The position numbers and the translations under genes are program-made. Shown here piece after piece: positions 8,427 through 14,681 of a stretch of 16,597 nucleotides of DNA. Below the pieces are notes generated by a model. The model worked only from the letters and a program-made list of their open reading frames with translations, did no database searches and was not told where the DNA came from. The stretch lies in the NCBI GenBank assembly GCA_002305995.1, contig DBRN01000004.1:43496-60092 (forward strand), in the 5' to 3' direction. The DNA comes from Atopobiaceae bacterium UBA1367. GTDB lineage: Bacteria > Actinomycetota > Coriobacteriia > Coriobacteriales > Atopobiaceae. Positions within the stretch are counted from its first letter, which is position 1; each line of letters starts with the position of its first letter.

Positions 8427-8864
8427 GGAAAGGTTTTCCCTGACATGTGAGGGATGGCGTCGGCCCTGGAAAGGAAATCCGGGAGTTGTGCAGGGTGGGC
8501 GCGACCGCCGGAAAGGAAAAGCCCGAGTTGTGCGGGACGGTGTCCGACCCTGGAAAGGAAATCCGGGAGTTGTGCGCGGTCTGCCCCGCTGCCGGAAAGG
8601 AAAATGTCGAGTTGTGCGGGACGCGGCCTTCCGCCGGAAAGCTTTTTCTTGACTTGTGACCTCCCAAGCTGGTCACAAGTCTGGATTTTCCTTTCCAGAA
8701 GAGGCCCTTATCTCTCACAACTCCCGGATTTCCTTTCCACGCGATCTAGCCTCCTCGCACAACTCGACATTTTCCTTTCCGCTGGAGGGCCATGTCGCGC
8801 ACAACTCGGGCTTTTCCTTTCCGACGGGGGGCCGCGCCCCGCACAACTCCCGGATTTCCTTTCC
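8427..8864. repeat. 42-bp-period inverted repeat array 2 (11 units)
   Basis: Six plus-oriented units start at 8427, 8468, 8510, 8552, 8594 and 8636. Five minus-oriented units end at 8696, 8738, 8780, 8822 and 8864. All steps are 42 bp except the outermost left one (41). Each unit is 24 bp (GGAAAGG(A/G)AA, a variable core, then GAGTTGTG or a variant) with an 18-bp unrelated spacer. The arms meet at a perfect 11-bp inverted repeat: GACTTGTGACC (8651-8661), nine bases, GGTCACAAGTC (8671-8681). Well-conserved units have one of three cores (TCCGG, AGCCC or ATGTC at unit positions 11-15); the units beside the centre and the outermost left one are divergent. It lies between the GH1 gene and a minus-strand nitroreductase. 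No cas-like gene is nearby and the spacing differs from CRISPR. Confidence 0.95.
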
Positions 8865-9095
8865 GGCGGATTCGCGGATCCCCATGCTTCACCCAACAGG
8901 GACTGTCGGAGGGTCGGGAGCAACAGAGAGAGCGAGAGAGCGGACGGGGTAGGCGCCAGCGTCGGGCCACGGGAGCGTCGGCATGGCTGATGGCGTCCTC
9001 TGCGTGCACGGTGCGCGATCGAGATGGCGGCCCGTACGGCACCAATCCGCTCTCAGACCCACACACTCGCCACAGAGTCCGTGAGGACAGGGGAT
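8865..9095. other. Spacer without a recognisable gene
   Basis: No frame here has both a ribosome site and a recognisable domain. It holds only a short AGAGAG-rich run near 8930-8942. Confidence 0.5.
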
Positions 9096-9224
9096 GGTGG
9101 TGCCTGCCCAACAGCCGAGCCGGTGGTGCCTGCCGTACAGCCGAGCCGGTGGTGCCTGCCGTACAGCCGAGCCGGTGGTGCCTGCCCTACGCGGCCGAGC
9201 CAGTGGACGCTGCCCTACAGCTCC
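9096..9224. repeat. 26-bp tandem repeat at the 3' end of the nitroreductase gene
   Basis: Three near-identical 26-bp copies beginning GGTGGTGCCTGCC lie at 9096-9121, 9122-9147 and 9148-9173. A 28-bp degenerate fourth copy (9174-9201) and a partial fifth copy (9202-9224) follow. The fifth covers the stop codon and last codons of the minus-strand nitroreductase, so the array looks like outward amplification of the gene's own 3' end. Confidence 0.85.
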
Positions 9225-9736
9225 TGCACGAACTCGGCCAGCTCCTTGCGCTGGGTGTGGCGCGGCGTGGGCCTGCCCTTCTCGGGATCGGCGTGACCCG
9301 TGGGGAAGAGGCCCACCAGATCGTAGCCCACCGTCTGCGGGAAGGCCTCGTTGATCTTTCCGGTGTCGAAGAAGCCCACCCATGTGGTGTCGAGTCCGAG
9401 GTCCTTGGCCTCGAGCATGTAGTGGGCGGCCACGATGGTGGCGTCACCGAGGGCGGCGTTCTGGCCGTCGGAGGGACGCACGAAGACGCCCTCGGCTCCC
9501 GCGTCGGCACCGAAGAGTACGAGCAGCGGCGCACCGAAGTGGCACGAGGTGCAGGCGCGGATCTTGGCGAGCGCCTCGTCGCTGCGGAACACCCATACGC
9601 GCACGGGCTGGGCGTTCTTGGCGGTGGGGGCAAACCGCACGGCCTCTAGGAGCTTGGCCAGCTCATCGTCGGTCACGGGCTCGTCGGTGAAGGCACGGCA
9701 GGAGTAGCGGGCGTGCACGAGGTCGAGGAAGGACAT
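9215..9736 (-). CDS. Nitroreductase family protein
   Basis: A 173-residue flavin-dependent oxidoreductase of the small nitroreductase group, expected to use FMN and NAD(P)H on nitro, quinone or similar substrates. MSFLDLVHARYSCRAFTDEP contains the Arg-x-Ser-x-Arg FMN-phosphate motif; APTAKNAQP (usually APSAxNxQP) follows near residue 40, and the C-terminus GRPTPRHTQRKELAEFV is typical. I chose the ATG at 9736 because GGAG lies about eight bases upstream and homology starts there. An upstream in-frame ATG at 9805, next to a perfect TATAAT, would add 23 residues and could serve as a leaderless start. It stands alone; the physiological substrate is unknown. Its stop codon lies inside a 26-bp tandem repeat. 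Confidence 0.9.
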   Translation of the reverse strand: MSFLDLVHARYSCRAFTDEPVTDDELAKLLEAVRFAPTAKNAQPVRVWVFRSDEALAKIRACTSCHFGAPLLVLFGADAGAEGVFVRPSDGQNAALGDATIVAAHYMLEAKDLGLDTTWVGFFDTGKINEAFPQTVGYDLVGLFPTGHADPEKGRPTPRHTQRKELAEFVQEL

Positions 9737-9812
9737 GGTGGGCTCCAATCCGTAGAGCTTGTCGCTGGGGACACGCCTCTGTGATGTGCGCGACCCCTTG
9801 TCCATAAGGCCG

Positions 9813-9818
9813 ATTATA
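9813..9818 (-). promoter_or_regulatory. -10 box TATAAT of the nitroreductase gene
   Basis: A perfect TATAAT on the minus strand. The -35 region is weak. Transcription would start around 9806, next to the in-frame ATG at 9805-9803 and about 70 nt before the ribosome-site-led ATG at 9736. Confidence 0.6.
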
Positions 9819-9890
9819 CCCGAGCCGCAATTGGGGAACGCACCGTCTCGCGAGGGGCCGTGGCGGGCGCTGGCCGAGTGCGGCACCCTC

Positions 9891-10236
9891 ATCGCTCGCC
9901 TGCGCGACAGCGGGTGGTGCAAACCCACCGGGCCTGGAGCTTGTTACGCATGAGCCTCGTCCCATCGCTTGCCTGTGCGACAGCGGGTGATGCAGACCAG
10001 GCGCTGCAGACACCATGGGCAGAGGGGAAGGGGAGCCCACCTCTCCCGGCACCGCCTTCGTGGCGGGCCAGGCAGACACCATGGGCACAGGGGAAGACCC
10101 TGATGGAAGGGGACAGATGCGAGAACGACCATTGTGGGGTCGCTCGCCATGACCCGACACGCCATCGTGAGGCTTGCCATTCTCGCTGCGCCGGCCCGCC
10201 TGATCGCGCCTGCTCGCCTATCGCGCCTGCCCGCCG
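9891..10236. repeat. Spaced direct repeats between nitroreductase and histidine kinase
   Basis: This gene-free spacer holds three repeat pairs. A 35-bp sequence beginning ATCGCT occurs at 9891-9925 and 9964-9998 with four differences, all transitions. A 25-bp sequence beginning GCAGACACCATGGGCA occurs at 10006-10030 and 10072-10096 with one difference. A 17-bp tandem pair beginning ATCGCGCCTGC lies at 10203-10219 and 10220-10236, touching the histidine kinase stop codon. I see no gene or clear terminator here. Confidence 0.8.
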
Positions 10237-11589
10237 CTATGCCTTGGCGGGAACCCTGACGGTGAAGCGCGTGCCCACGCCCTCGCGCGAGACCACCTCG
10301 ATGGACCCGTCGTGCGCGTCGATGATCCACTTGGCGATGGAGAGCCCGAGTCCCGAGCCGTCCGCCTCCCCGCTGCGTGCGCCGTCGGCACGATAGAAGC
10401 GCTCGAAGATGTGCCTGATGTCCGCCTCCGACATGCCGATCCCCTCGTCACGCACGAGGTAGCACACCTTGTCTCCCTCGCGCCGGCAGGCGAGGGAGAT
10501 GGTCGACCCCGTCGGCGAGTACTTCTGGGCGTTCTGCACGATGATGCGCAGGGACTGCTTGAGCATGCCCATGTCGCCGACGGTCACCAGATCGTGGTGG
10601 GCAAGGTCCTCGTCCGCCACCGAGCAGGCGAAGGTGTGGCTGTCGTCGATCATGCACGACTCCTCCCAGACCTCCTGCACCACCTGCGCAAGGTTGATGT
10701 CGGTGCGGTTGAGGGCGTTGCGACCGGAGTCGCCCCGTGCCAGGAACAGCAGCTGCTCCACGAGCTCCTGCATGTGGTCAGACTCTGCCTTGAGTGCCTC
10801 GATCGACTCGTCGAGCACCTCCTCGTCGGTCTTGCCCCAGCGGTCGAGCATGTTCACATAGCCTTGGATGACGGCGATGGGCGTGCGCAGCTCGTGGCTG
10901 GCATCGGAGACGAAGCGCATCTGCTGGAGTTTGGCCTCCTGCATCTGGCGGAGCAGCCCGTTGAGCGCTACCTCGATGCTGCGCAGGTCATGGTCGCCGG
11001 TGGAGACGGTGGGGGAGTCGACAGTGGCACGCTCGATGGCCTGCTCGAGGGTGGCCATCTTGTCGTCCTGCGCCATGGGATCGGTGGCGGCCGTCACCTG
11101 CCCGATGGCCTCGGCGGCGATGGCGAGGTCGTTGAGGGGCTGCAGCGTGCGTCGCACGCGTCGCGTGTCCGAGAAGAAGTCGAAGAGCCTGAGCACCTGA
11201 CAGAGCAGCAGGAGCAGGACGATGGGCCCCGTCAGGCGGAGGTAGGCGAGGAGGGCAAAGCTGTGCGCGGCGCCGTCCGCCCCTCGGATGCGAAGGACCC
11301 ATGTGCTCACGTCGAGCCCCGAGCCGGTGAGGGCGAAGGCGTCTGGCCGGACGATCTGCGTGCCCAGTACGCTCACCGTGATGCCGTCGAGCGCGGTGGC
11401 GGGGAGCGTCGTCGTGCAGTGCCAGGCGAAGGCGATGCCGAGCAACGCGAGGACGAGCGCGTCCTCGCAGAGCAGGTGTGCGAGCCTGCGCCACCAGAAC
11501 CCCCAGCTGATGGAGCGTGCGATGGATGCCGCGGGGCGTATGGTGGCATGTTGTAGGGTCACGCGCGCTCGCTCGGGAGGGCGGGGCAT
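10237..11589 (-). CDS. Two-component sensor histidine kinase
   Basis: A 450-residue membrane kinase. Membrane helices lie near residues 39-58 and 119-139, enclosing an extracellular sensor region of about 60 residues, then a HAMP-like linker. The H-box is SDASHELRTP with phosphorylated His232. The catalytic domain has the N-box VQNAQKYSP, G1 VRDEGIGM, the F-box HIFERFYRAD and G2 GSGLGLSIAKWIIDAHDG. All motifs of an active HisKA/HATPase pair are present. I chose ATG 11589, four bases after the response-regulator stop, because GGGAGG lies nine bases upstream; an ATG at 11613 would overlap the regulator gene by 20 bases. It is co-transcribed with the regulator. The signal is unknown; the short sensor loop has no recognisable ligand fold. 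Confidence 0.93.
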   Translation of the reverse strand: MPRPPERARVTLQHATIRPAASIARSISWGFWWRRLAHLLCEDALVLALLGIAFAWHCTTTLPATALDGITVSVLGTQIVRPDAFALTGSGLDVSTWVLRIRGADGAAHSFALLAYLRLTGPIVLLLLLCQVLRLFDFFSDTRRVRRTLQPLNDLAIAAEAIGQVTAATDPMAQDDKMATLEQAIERATVDSPTVSTGDHDLRSIEVALNGLLRQMQEAKLQQMRFVSDASHELRTPIAVIQGYVNMLDRWGKTDEEVLDESIEALKAESDHMQELVEQLLFLARGDSGRNALNRTDINLAQVVQEVWEESCMIDDSHTFACSVADEDLAHHDLVTVGDMGMLKQSLRIIVQNAQKYSPTGSTISLACRREGDKVCYLVRDEGIGMSEADIRHIFERFYRADGARSGEADGSGLGLSIAKWIIDAHDGSIEVVSREGVGTRFTVRVPAKA

Positions 11590-11593
11590 CCTC

Positions 11594-12295
11594 CTAGTCC
11601 TCCCGGATGACATAGCCCACCCCTCGCACGGTCGTGATGAGCTTGATGCCATGGCGATCGTCGATCTTGGAGCGCAGATGACGGATGTAGACGTCGATGA
11701 TGTTGGTCTCGCCCACAAAGTCGTAGCCGCAGGCGACGTGTGCCAGGCGATCGCGCGTCATGACCACGTTGCGGTTCTCCATGAGGGCCTTGAGCACCTC
11801 GAACTCGCGGTTGGTGAGCTCGATGGGGTCGTCTCCCACCTTGACTTCGTGACGCTCCACGTCGAGCGTCACGCCGCGGATCGAGAGCACGTGGTGCGCA
11901 GGCTCGGGGGCTGCCGTGGCGGACGAGGAGGCCGTCTCGCGGCGCTTGAGCGCCACGCGGATGCGCGCGAGCAGCTCCTCGATGGCGAAGGGCTTGGTGA
12001 TGTAGTCGTCGGCACCCGCGTCGAGGCCTGCGACCTTGTCCATCACGGCGTCGCGCGCCGTGAGCATGATCACGGGGACGGTGCTCTCCCGACGGATGCG
12101 TCGGAGCACCTCCAGGCCATTGAGCTGGGGAAGCAGCACGTCAAGCAGGATGAGGTCGTAGTCTTCCGACAGCGCGGCGTCGACACCTGCCCGCCCGTCG
12201 GCTGCCTTGTCGATCTCATGTCCCTCGTGCGTGAGCTCGAGCTCCACGAAGCGTGCGATCTTCGCCTCGTCCTCAACGATCAGGATGCGTGCCAT
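11594..12295 (-). CDS. OmpR/PhoB-family response regulator
   Basis: A 233-residue DNA-binding response regulator. The receiver domain starts ARILIVEDE with acidic residues 8-10, phospho-acceptor Asp52 in LILLDVLLP, Thr79 and Lys101 in YITKPF. An unusual Ala/Ser/Pro-rich linker (about residues 120-132) leads to a winged-helix effector domain ending VRGVGYVIRED, the family's hallmark. GGAGGGA lies four bases before the ATG. It is followed directly by its kinase, and an upstream gene on the same strand encodes a DUF4342 membrane protein that may belong to the same operon or regulon. Confidence 0.96.
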   Translation of the reverse strand: MARILIVEDEAKIARFVELELTHEGHEIDKAADGRAGVDAALSEDYDLILLDVLLPQLNGLEVLRRIRRESTVPVIMLTARDAVMDKVAGLDAGADDYITKPFAIEELLARIRVALKRRETASSSATAAPEPAHHVLSIRGVTLDVERHEVKVGDDPIELTNREFEVLKALMENRNVVMTRDRLAHVACGYDFVGETNIIDVYIRHLRSKIDDRHGIKLITTVRGVGYVIRED

Positions 12296-12370
12296 GCGTC
12301 CCTCCGAACCTGCTGCGCCGACCAGGCGCGACGCTCCGGGCAGATGGGCATCATGCTACACCCCGGCGAA

Positions 12371-12396
12371 GGCGGGCGCGAGCGGCGCCGCCCGCC
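12371..12396 (-). terminator. Hairpin just after the DUF4342 gene
   Basis: GGCGGGCG (12371-12378) and CGCCCGCC (12389-12396) form an 8-bp stem with a 10-nt loop, two bases past the stop codon on the minus strand. No T run follows, so it may only attenuate read-through into the response regulator. Confidence 0.5.
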
Positions 12397-12398
12397 AC

Positions 12399-12944
12399 CT
12401 ACTCGTCCTTCCGGAAGTCGCTCTTGATGCTCTCGGCCGCGTCGGCCGCCTTGTCCATGGCGTCGTTGACGTCGATGGTGAGCGGGTTCGCGCCTTCGAT
12501 GTGATACCGGAAGTCAAAGAACAGGCCCAGGATGAGCAGCCAGATCGAGGCGCCCCAGGCGAGGATGCCGATGATGACGAACAGCAGGGGGATGGCCACG
12601 GCGCGCTGACCGTTGCGCTCGGCGACGAAAGTCATGTCGATTCCCGAGCGCAGGAGCTTCCTGAGCTGGGTATAGAACCGCTCCCAGACCTCGCCGACCC
12701 TGGTCTTCTTGCTGGTGCGCTGATACTCCTCCTGCGCCTCCTGCATCTCGACGGACGTGGCCTGTGTGGCGTGGGGGCCGGACGTCTCGTAGCTTGCGGT
12801 GCGCGGGGTGGTCCTGCCCGTGTTCTCGAGCCAGATGATGGCGTCGAGCACGTCGTAGTCGCACGCCTCGAGCGCATCCCTCGCGTCCTGGTAGGTGACG
12901 CCGGTCTTCTCGCGAACCTTCTCGACCTTATCGAGCTTCTCCAT
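12399..12944 (-). CDS. UBA-like and DUF4342 membrane protein
   Basis: A 181-residue protein. Residues 1-45 (VEKVREKTGVTYQDARDALE, then YDVLDAIIWLE) look like the three-helix UBA/TS-N fold found at the N-terminus of elongation factor Ts. A polar linker follows. Residues about 80-155 resemble DUF4342, with basic LRKLLRSGIDMTF and a hydrophobic hairpin or long helix at 115-143. The C-terminus is a short amphipathic helix. AAGGAG lies eight bases before the ATG. Function is not known; DUF4342 proteins are small membrane proteins in Gram-positive bacteria. Position ahead of a response regulator and kinase on the same strand suggests an envelope-related role, which is inference. Confidence 0.85.
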   Translation of the reverse strand: MEKLDKVEKVREKTGVTYQDARDALEACDYDVLDAIIWLENTGRTTPRTASYETSGPHATQATSVEMQEAQEEYQRTSKKTRVGEVWERFYTQLRKLLRSGIDMTFVAERNGQRAVAIPLLFVIIGILAWGASIWLLILGLFFDFRYHIEGANPLTIDVNDAMDKAADAAESIKSDFRKDE

Positions 12945-13013
12945 GATCGGATACTCCTTCTGGTGTGGGGACGGCGTCTGCTTCCGTCCGTTGACCAGTA
13001 TGGTGCCAGCACA

Positions 13014-13042
13014 AGATTAACCTGACCTTGCCCATAGATTAA
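13014..13042. promoter_or_regulatory. Direct repeat of TTAATCT upstream of the DUF4342 gene
   Basis: AGATTAA occurs at 13014-13020 and 13036-13042, that is TTAATCT twice on the minus strand, exactly 22 bp apart. They lie 70-98 bp before the DUF4342 start. OmpR/PhoB regulators bind direct repeats on one helix face, so this is a candidate site for the neighbouring response regulator. Confidence 0.4.
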
Positions 13043-13073
13043 GGGCTCATGAGCTTTGCGTGCCTGTCGGGCG

Positions 13074-13170
13074 GGGCAGGCTCTGCGCTCGTGAGGGGAC
13101 GCAGATCGATGGCAAGCACAGCCTCGACCAGCTTTTTCGGGCAGGCTCCCGCGTTTGTGAGGGGCCGCAG
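13074..13170. repeat. Imperfect direct repeat pair, about 31 bp
   Basis: Two copies beginning GGGCAGGCTC and ending in a GTGAGGGG segment plus GCAG lie at 13074-13104 and 13139-13170, with one indel and a few substitutions, in the divergent spacer between the DUF4342 and isomerase genes. I see no gene in this spacer (12945-13334). Confidence 0.65.
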
Positions 13171-13212
13171 GTGGTGGGGGTGATGGGGCGGGCAATCGGC
13201 CGATGCAACAGG

Positions 13213-13218
13213 TATAGT
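13213..13218 (+). promoter_or_regulatory. -10 box of the isomerase gene
   Basis: TATAGT matches the -10 consensus at five of six bases and lies 117 bases before the first in-frame ATG of the isomerase. No good -35 box is visible at the usual spacing. Confidence 0.45.
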
Positions 13219-13220
13219 GG

Positions 13221-13281
13221 GCACAGCCCGACCTGACCGGCACAGCCTGACCTAACGGGCACAGCCTGACGACAGGCTGTG
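13221..13281 (+). repeat. 19-bp tandem repeat ending in a perfect hairpin, isomerase 5' UTR
   Basis: Three copies of a 19-bp unit beginning GCACAGCC start at 13221, 13240 and 13259. The third runs into CACAGCCTG (13260-13268), ACGA, CAGGCTGTG (13273-13281), a perfect 9-bp stem. The series starts where transcription from the TATAGT box would begin, so the repeats would be in the leader RNA. A role as attenuator is possible but not shown. Confidence 0.7.
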
Positions 13282-13334
13282 GGTGGGGCACGCGTGCCGC
13301 ATCGGTGATCGGTGGATGCCATGGAGCGGAGGAC

Positions 13335-14318
13335 ATGATGCAGAGAGGCGACCATCCCGGACTGATCATGCTGCGGCCGGTGCTGCACAACAACATCTGG
13401 GGCGGTAGGAAGCTGGGCTCGGAATTTGGCTATGAGCTGCCCGATGGGCCGGTGGGGGAGTGCTGGGGCATCTCGGCCCACCCCCATGGCGACTGCGTGG
13501 TGGACGGTGGCCCTTACGACGGCATGAGGCTCTCGATGCTGTGGGACGAGCACCACGAGCTCTTCGAGGGCGCCGAGGGGGACCGCTTCCCTCTGCTGGT
13601 CAAGATCCTCGACGCGCGTGACGACCTCTCCATCCAGGTGCATCCCGACGATGCCTACGCCATGGAGCACGAGGGCGGGTCCCTCGGCAAGCATGAGTGC
13701 TGGTACGTGCTTGGTGCGCACGACCGGGGGCACATCATTGTGGGGCAGCGCGCGCGGAGTCGGGCTGAGTTCGCTCGGATGGTGGAGGAGGGCCGTTGGC
13801 AGGACATGGAGAACCTCATTCCCATCAGGCCGGGCGACTGCTTTGACATCAAGCCGGGCACGGTTCACGCCATTCTGGGCGGCACGCTCGTCCTTGAGAC
13901 GCAGCAGTCCTCCGACGTGACCTATCGCGTGTATGACTACGGGCGTCGCCAGCCGGACGGCAGTCTGCGCGAGTTGCACCTGCAGCAGGCGATGGACGTC
14001 ATCGACTACAGCGTGGCGCCGCCTGCGTCTGGCGAGGTTGCCGCGCCCGAGGTCGATGGCATCACCAGGCTCATGAGCTGCGAGTACTTCGAGGTCCTGC
14101 GCGTGCGCGTGTCGCCCGAGGCTCCCGTGCGACTGCCCCAGCCCCATCCGTTCATGTGCCTGTCGGTGGTCGAGGGCGCGGGCGGGCATATCGCCACGCC
14201 TGCCGGGAGCTGGGAGGTGTCCAAGGGCTCTCATCTCGTGGCACCGTGCGGCTGTGGTGACCTCGTCCTGCAGGGGGACATGACGCTCATCGGCAGCCAC
14301 GTGCCCGCACGAGCGTAG
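13335..14318 (+). CDS. manA: Mannose-6-phosphate isomerase, class I
   Basis: A 327-residue zinc enzyme of the short (Bacillus-type) class I group, interconverting mannose-6-phosphate and fructose-6-phosphate. It starts with the typical RPVLHNNIWGGRKLG; zinc ligands are Gln101 and His103 in IQVHPDD, Glu121 in GKHECWYVL and His178 in KPGTVHAI, with Arg198 in VTYRVYDYGR near the active site. Length agrees with the 310-330 residue group. The ATGs at 13335 and 13338 are both possible: GGAG lies eight bases before the first, GGAGG five before the second. It stands alone, divergent from the DUF4342 gene and convergent with the anti-sigma gene. It could feed mannose into glycolysis or supply GDP-mannose for surface glycans; nothing nearby decides between these. 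Confidence 0.95.
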   Translation: MMQRGDHPGLIMLRPVLHNNIWGGRKLGSEFGYELPDGPVGECWGISAHPHGDCVVDGGPYDGMRLSMLWDEHHELFEGAEGDRFPLLVKILDARDDLSIQVHPDDAYAMEHEGGSLGKHECWYVLGAHDRGHIIVGQRARSRAEFARMVEEGRWQDMENLIPIRPGDCFDIKPGTVHAILGGTLVLETQQSSDVTYRVYDYGRRQPDGSLRELHLQQAMDVIDYSVAPPASGEVAAPEVDGITRLMSCEYFEVLRVRVSPEAPVRLPQPHPFMCLSVVEGAGGHIATPAGSWEVSKGSHLVAPCGCGDLVLQGDMTLIGSHVPARA

Positions 14319-14413
14319 GTGGGTCGACGACACGCACCGTCCAGCGGGCGGTCATCATGCATGCCCATGCAAGCGTAGGTGTGTCTGGCTGCTCGTCTCG
14401 CTCGTCTCGCAAA

Positions 14414-14508
14414 AACTGACCACAACTTGTCTCAAAAGGAGACGTATGAGCCTGAATGGGCAGGATTAATGCAACTATCTTTTCTAGCGGAACATGTTGT
14501 GATCAGTT
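14414..14508. mobile_element. AT-rich element of about 95 bp with 17-bp inverted ends (possible MITE remnant)
   Basis: AACTGACCACAACTTGT (14414-14430) and ACATGTTGTGATCAGTT (14492-14508) are inverted repeats with two mismatches. The 61 bp between them are clearly richer in A and T than the surroundings. Inside, AAAAGGAG precedes an ATG at 14445 that opens a seven-codon frame (MSLNGQD, then TAA), and GTCTC/GAGAC can form a small stem. Size and ends resemble a miniature inverted-repeat element, but no transposase or clear target duplication is visible. It could instead be a structured RNA or a protein-binding dyad in this convergent spacer. Confidence 0.4.
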
Positions 14509-14534
14509 CTGCCTGGGGGCAGGCGTGATAGGGA

Positions 14535-14573
14535 GGAGGCCCGCCCCGGAGCTCGTCTCCGAAGCGGGCCTCC
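14535..14573. terminator. Terminator hairpin between convergent manA and the anti-sigma gene
   Basis: GGAGGCCCGC (14535-14544) pairs with GCGGGCCTCC (14564-14573), and an inner CGGAG/CTCCG stem stacks on it. Between convergent genes it may serve both strands. No T run is present. Confidence 0.65.
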
Positions 14574-14580
14574 CGCGAGG

Positions 14581-14658
14581 ATGCTGGCCGGGCAGGTAGG
14601 GCTCGTGCTGGCCGGACAGGTAGGGTTCGTCCTGGCCGGGCAGGCAGGGCTCGTGCTG
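14581..14658. repeat. 24-bp tandem repeat after the anti-sigma gene
   Basis: Three copies of a 24-bp unit with core CTGGCCGG(G/A)CAGG lie at 14581-14604, 14605-14628 and 14629-14652, with a few bases of a fourth. The block begins 24 nt beyond the minus-strand stop codon at 14682. Confidence 0.85.
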
Positions 14659-14681
14659 ACCTGCCTGTCCTATGGCCTGGC

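Noticed and set aside
8427..8864. CRISPR array
   Set aside because: The unit is 24 bp with 18-bp spacers, arms are inverted, units vary in their core and no cas gene is nearby.
8656..8952. Open frames through the arrays giving 14-residue repeats such as HNSGFSFP
   Set aside because: The 42-bp period is a multiple of three, so frames stay open automatically. Both arms give similar peptides on opposite strands, no ribosome site is present, and core changes alter residues freely (G, R, T).
9663..10160. Minus-strand 165-residue frame upstream of the nitroreductase
   Set aside because: Built from the local direct repeats and overlapping the start of the nitroreductase in another frame; no domain seen.
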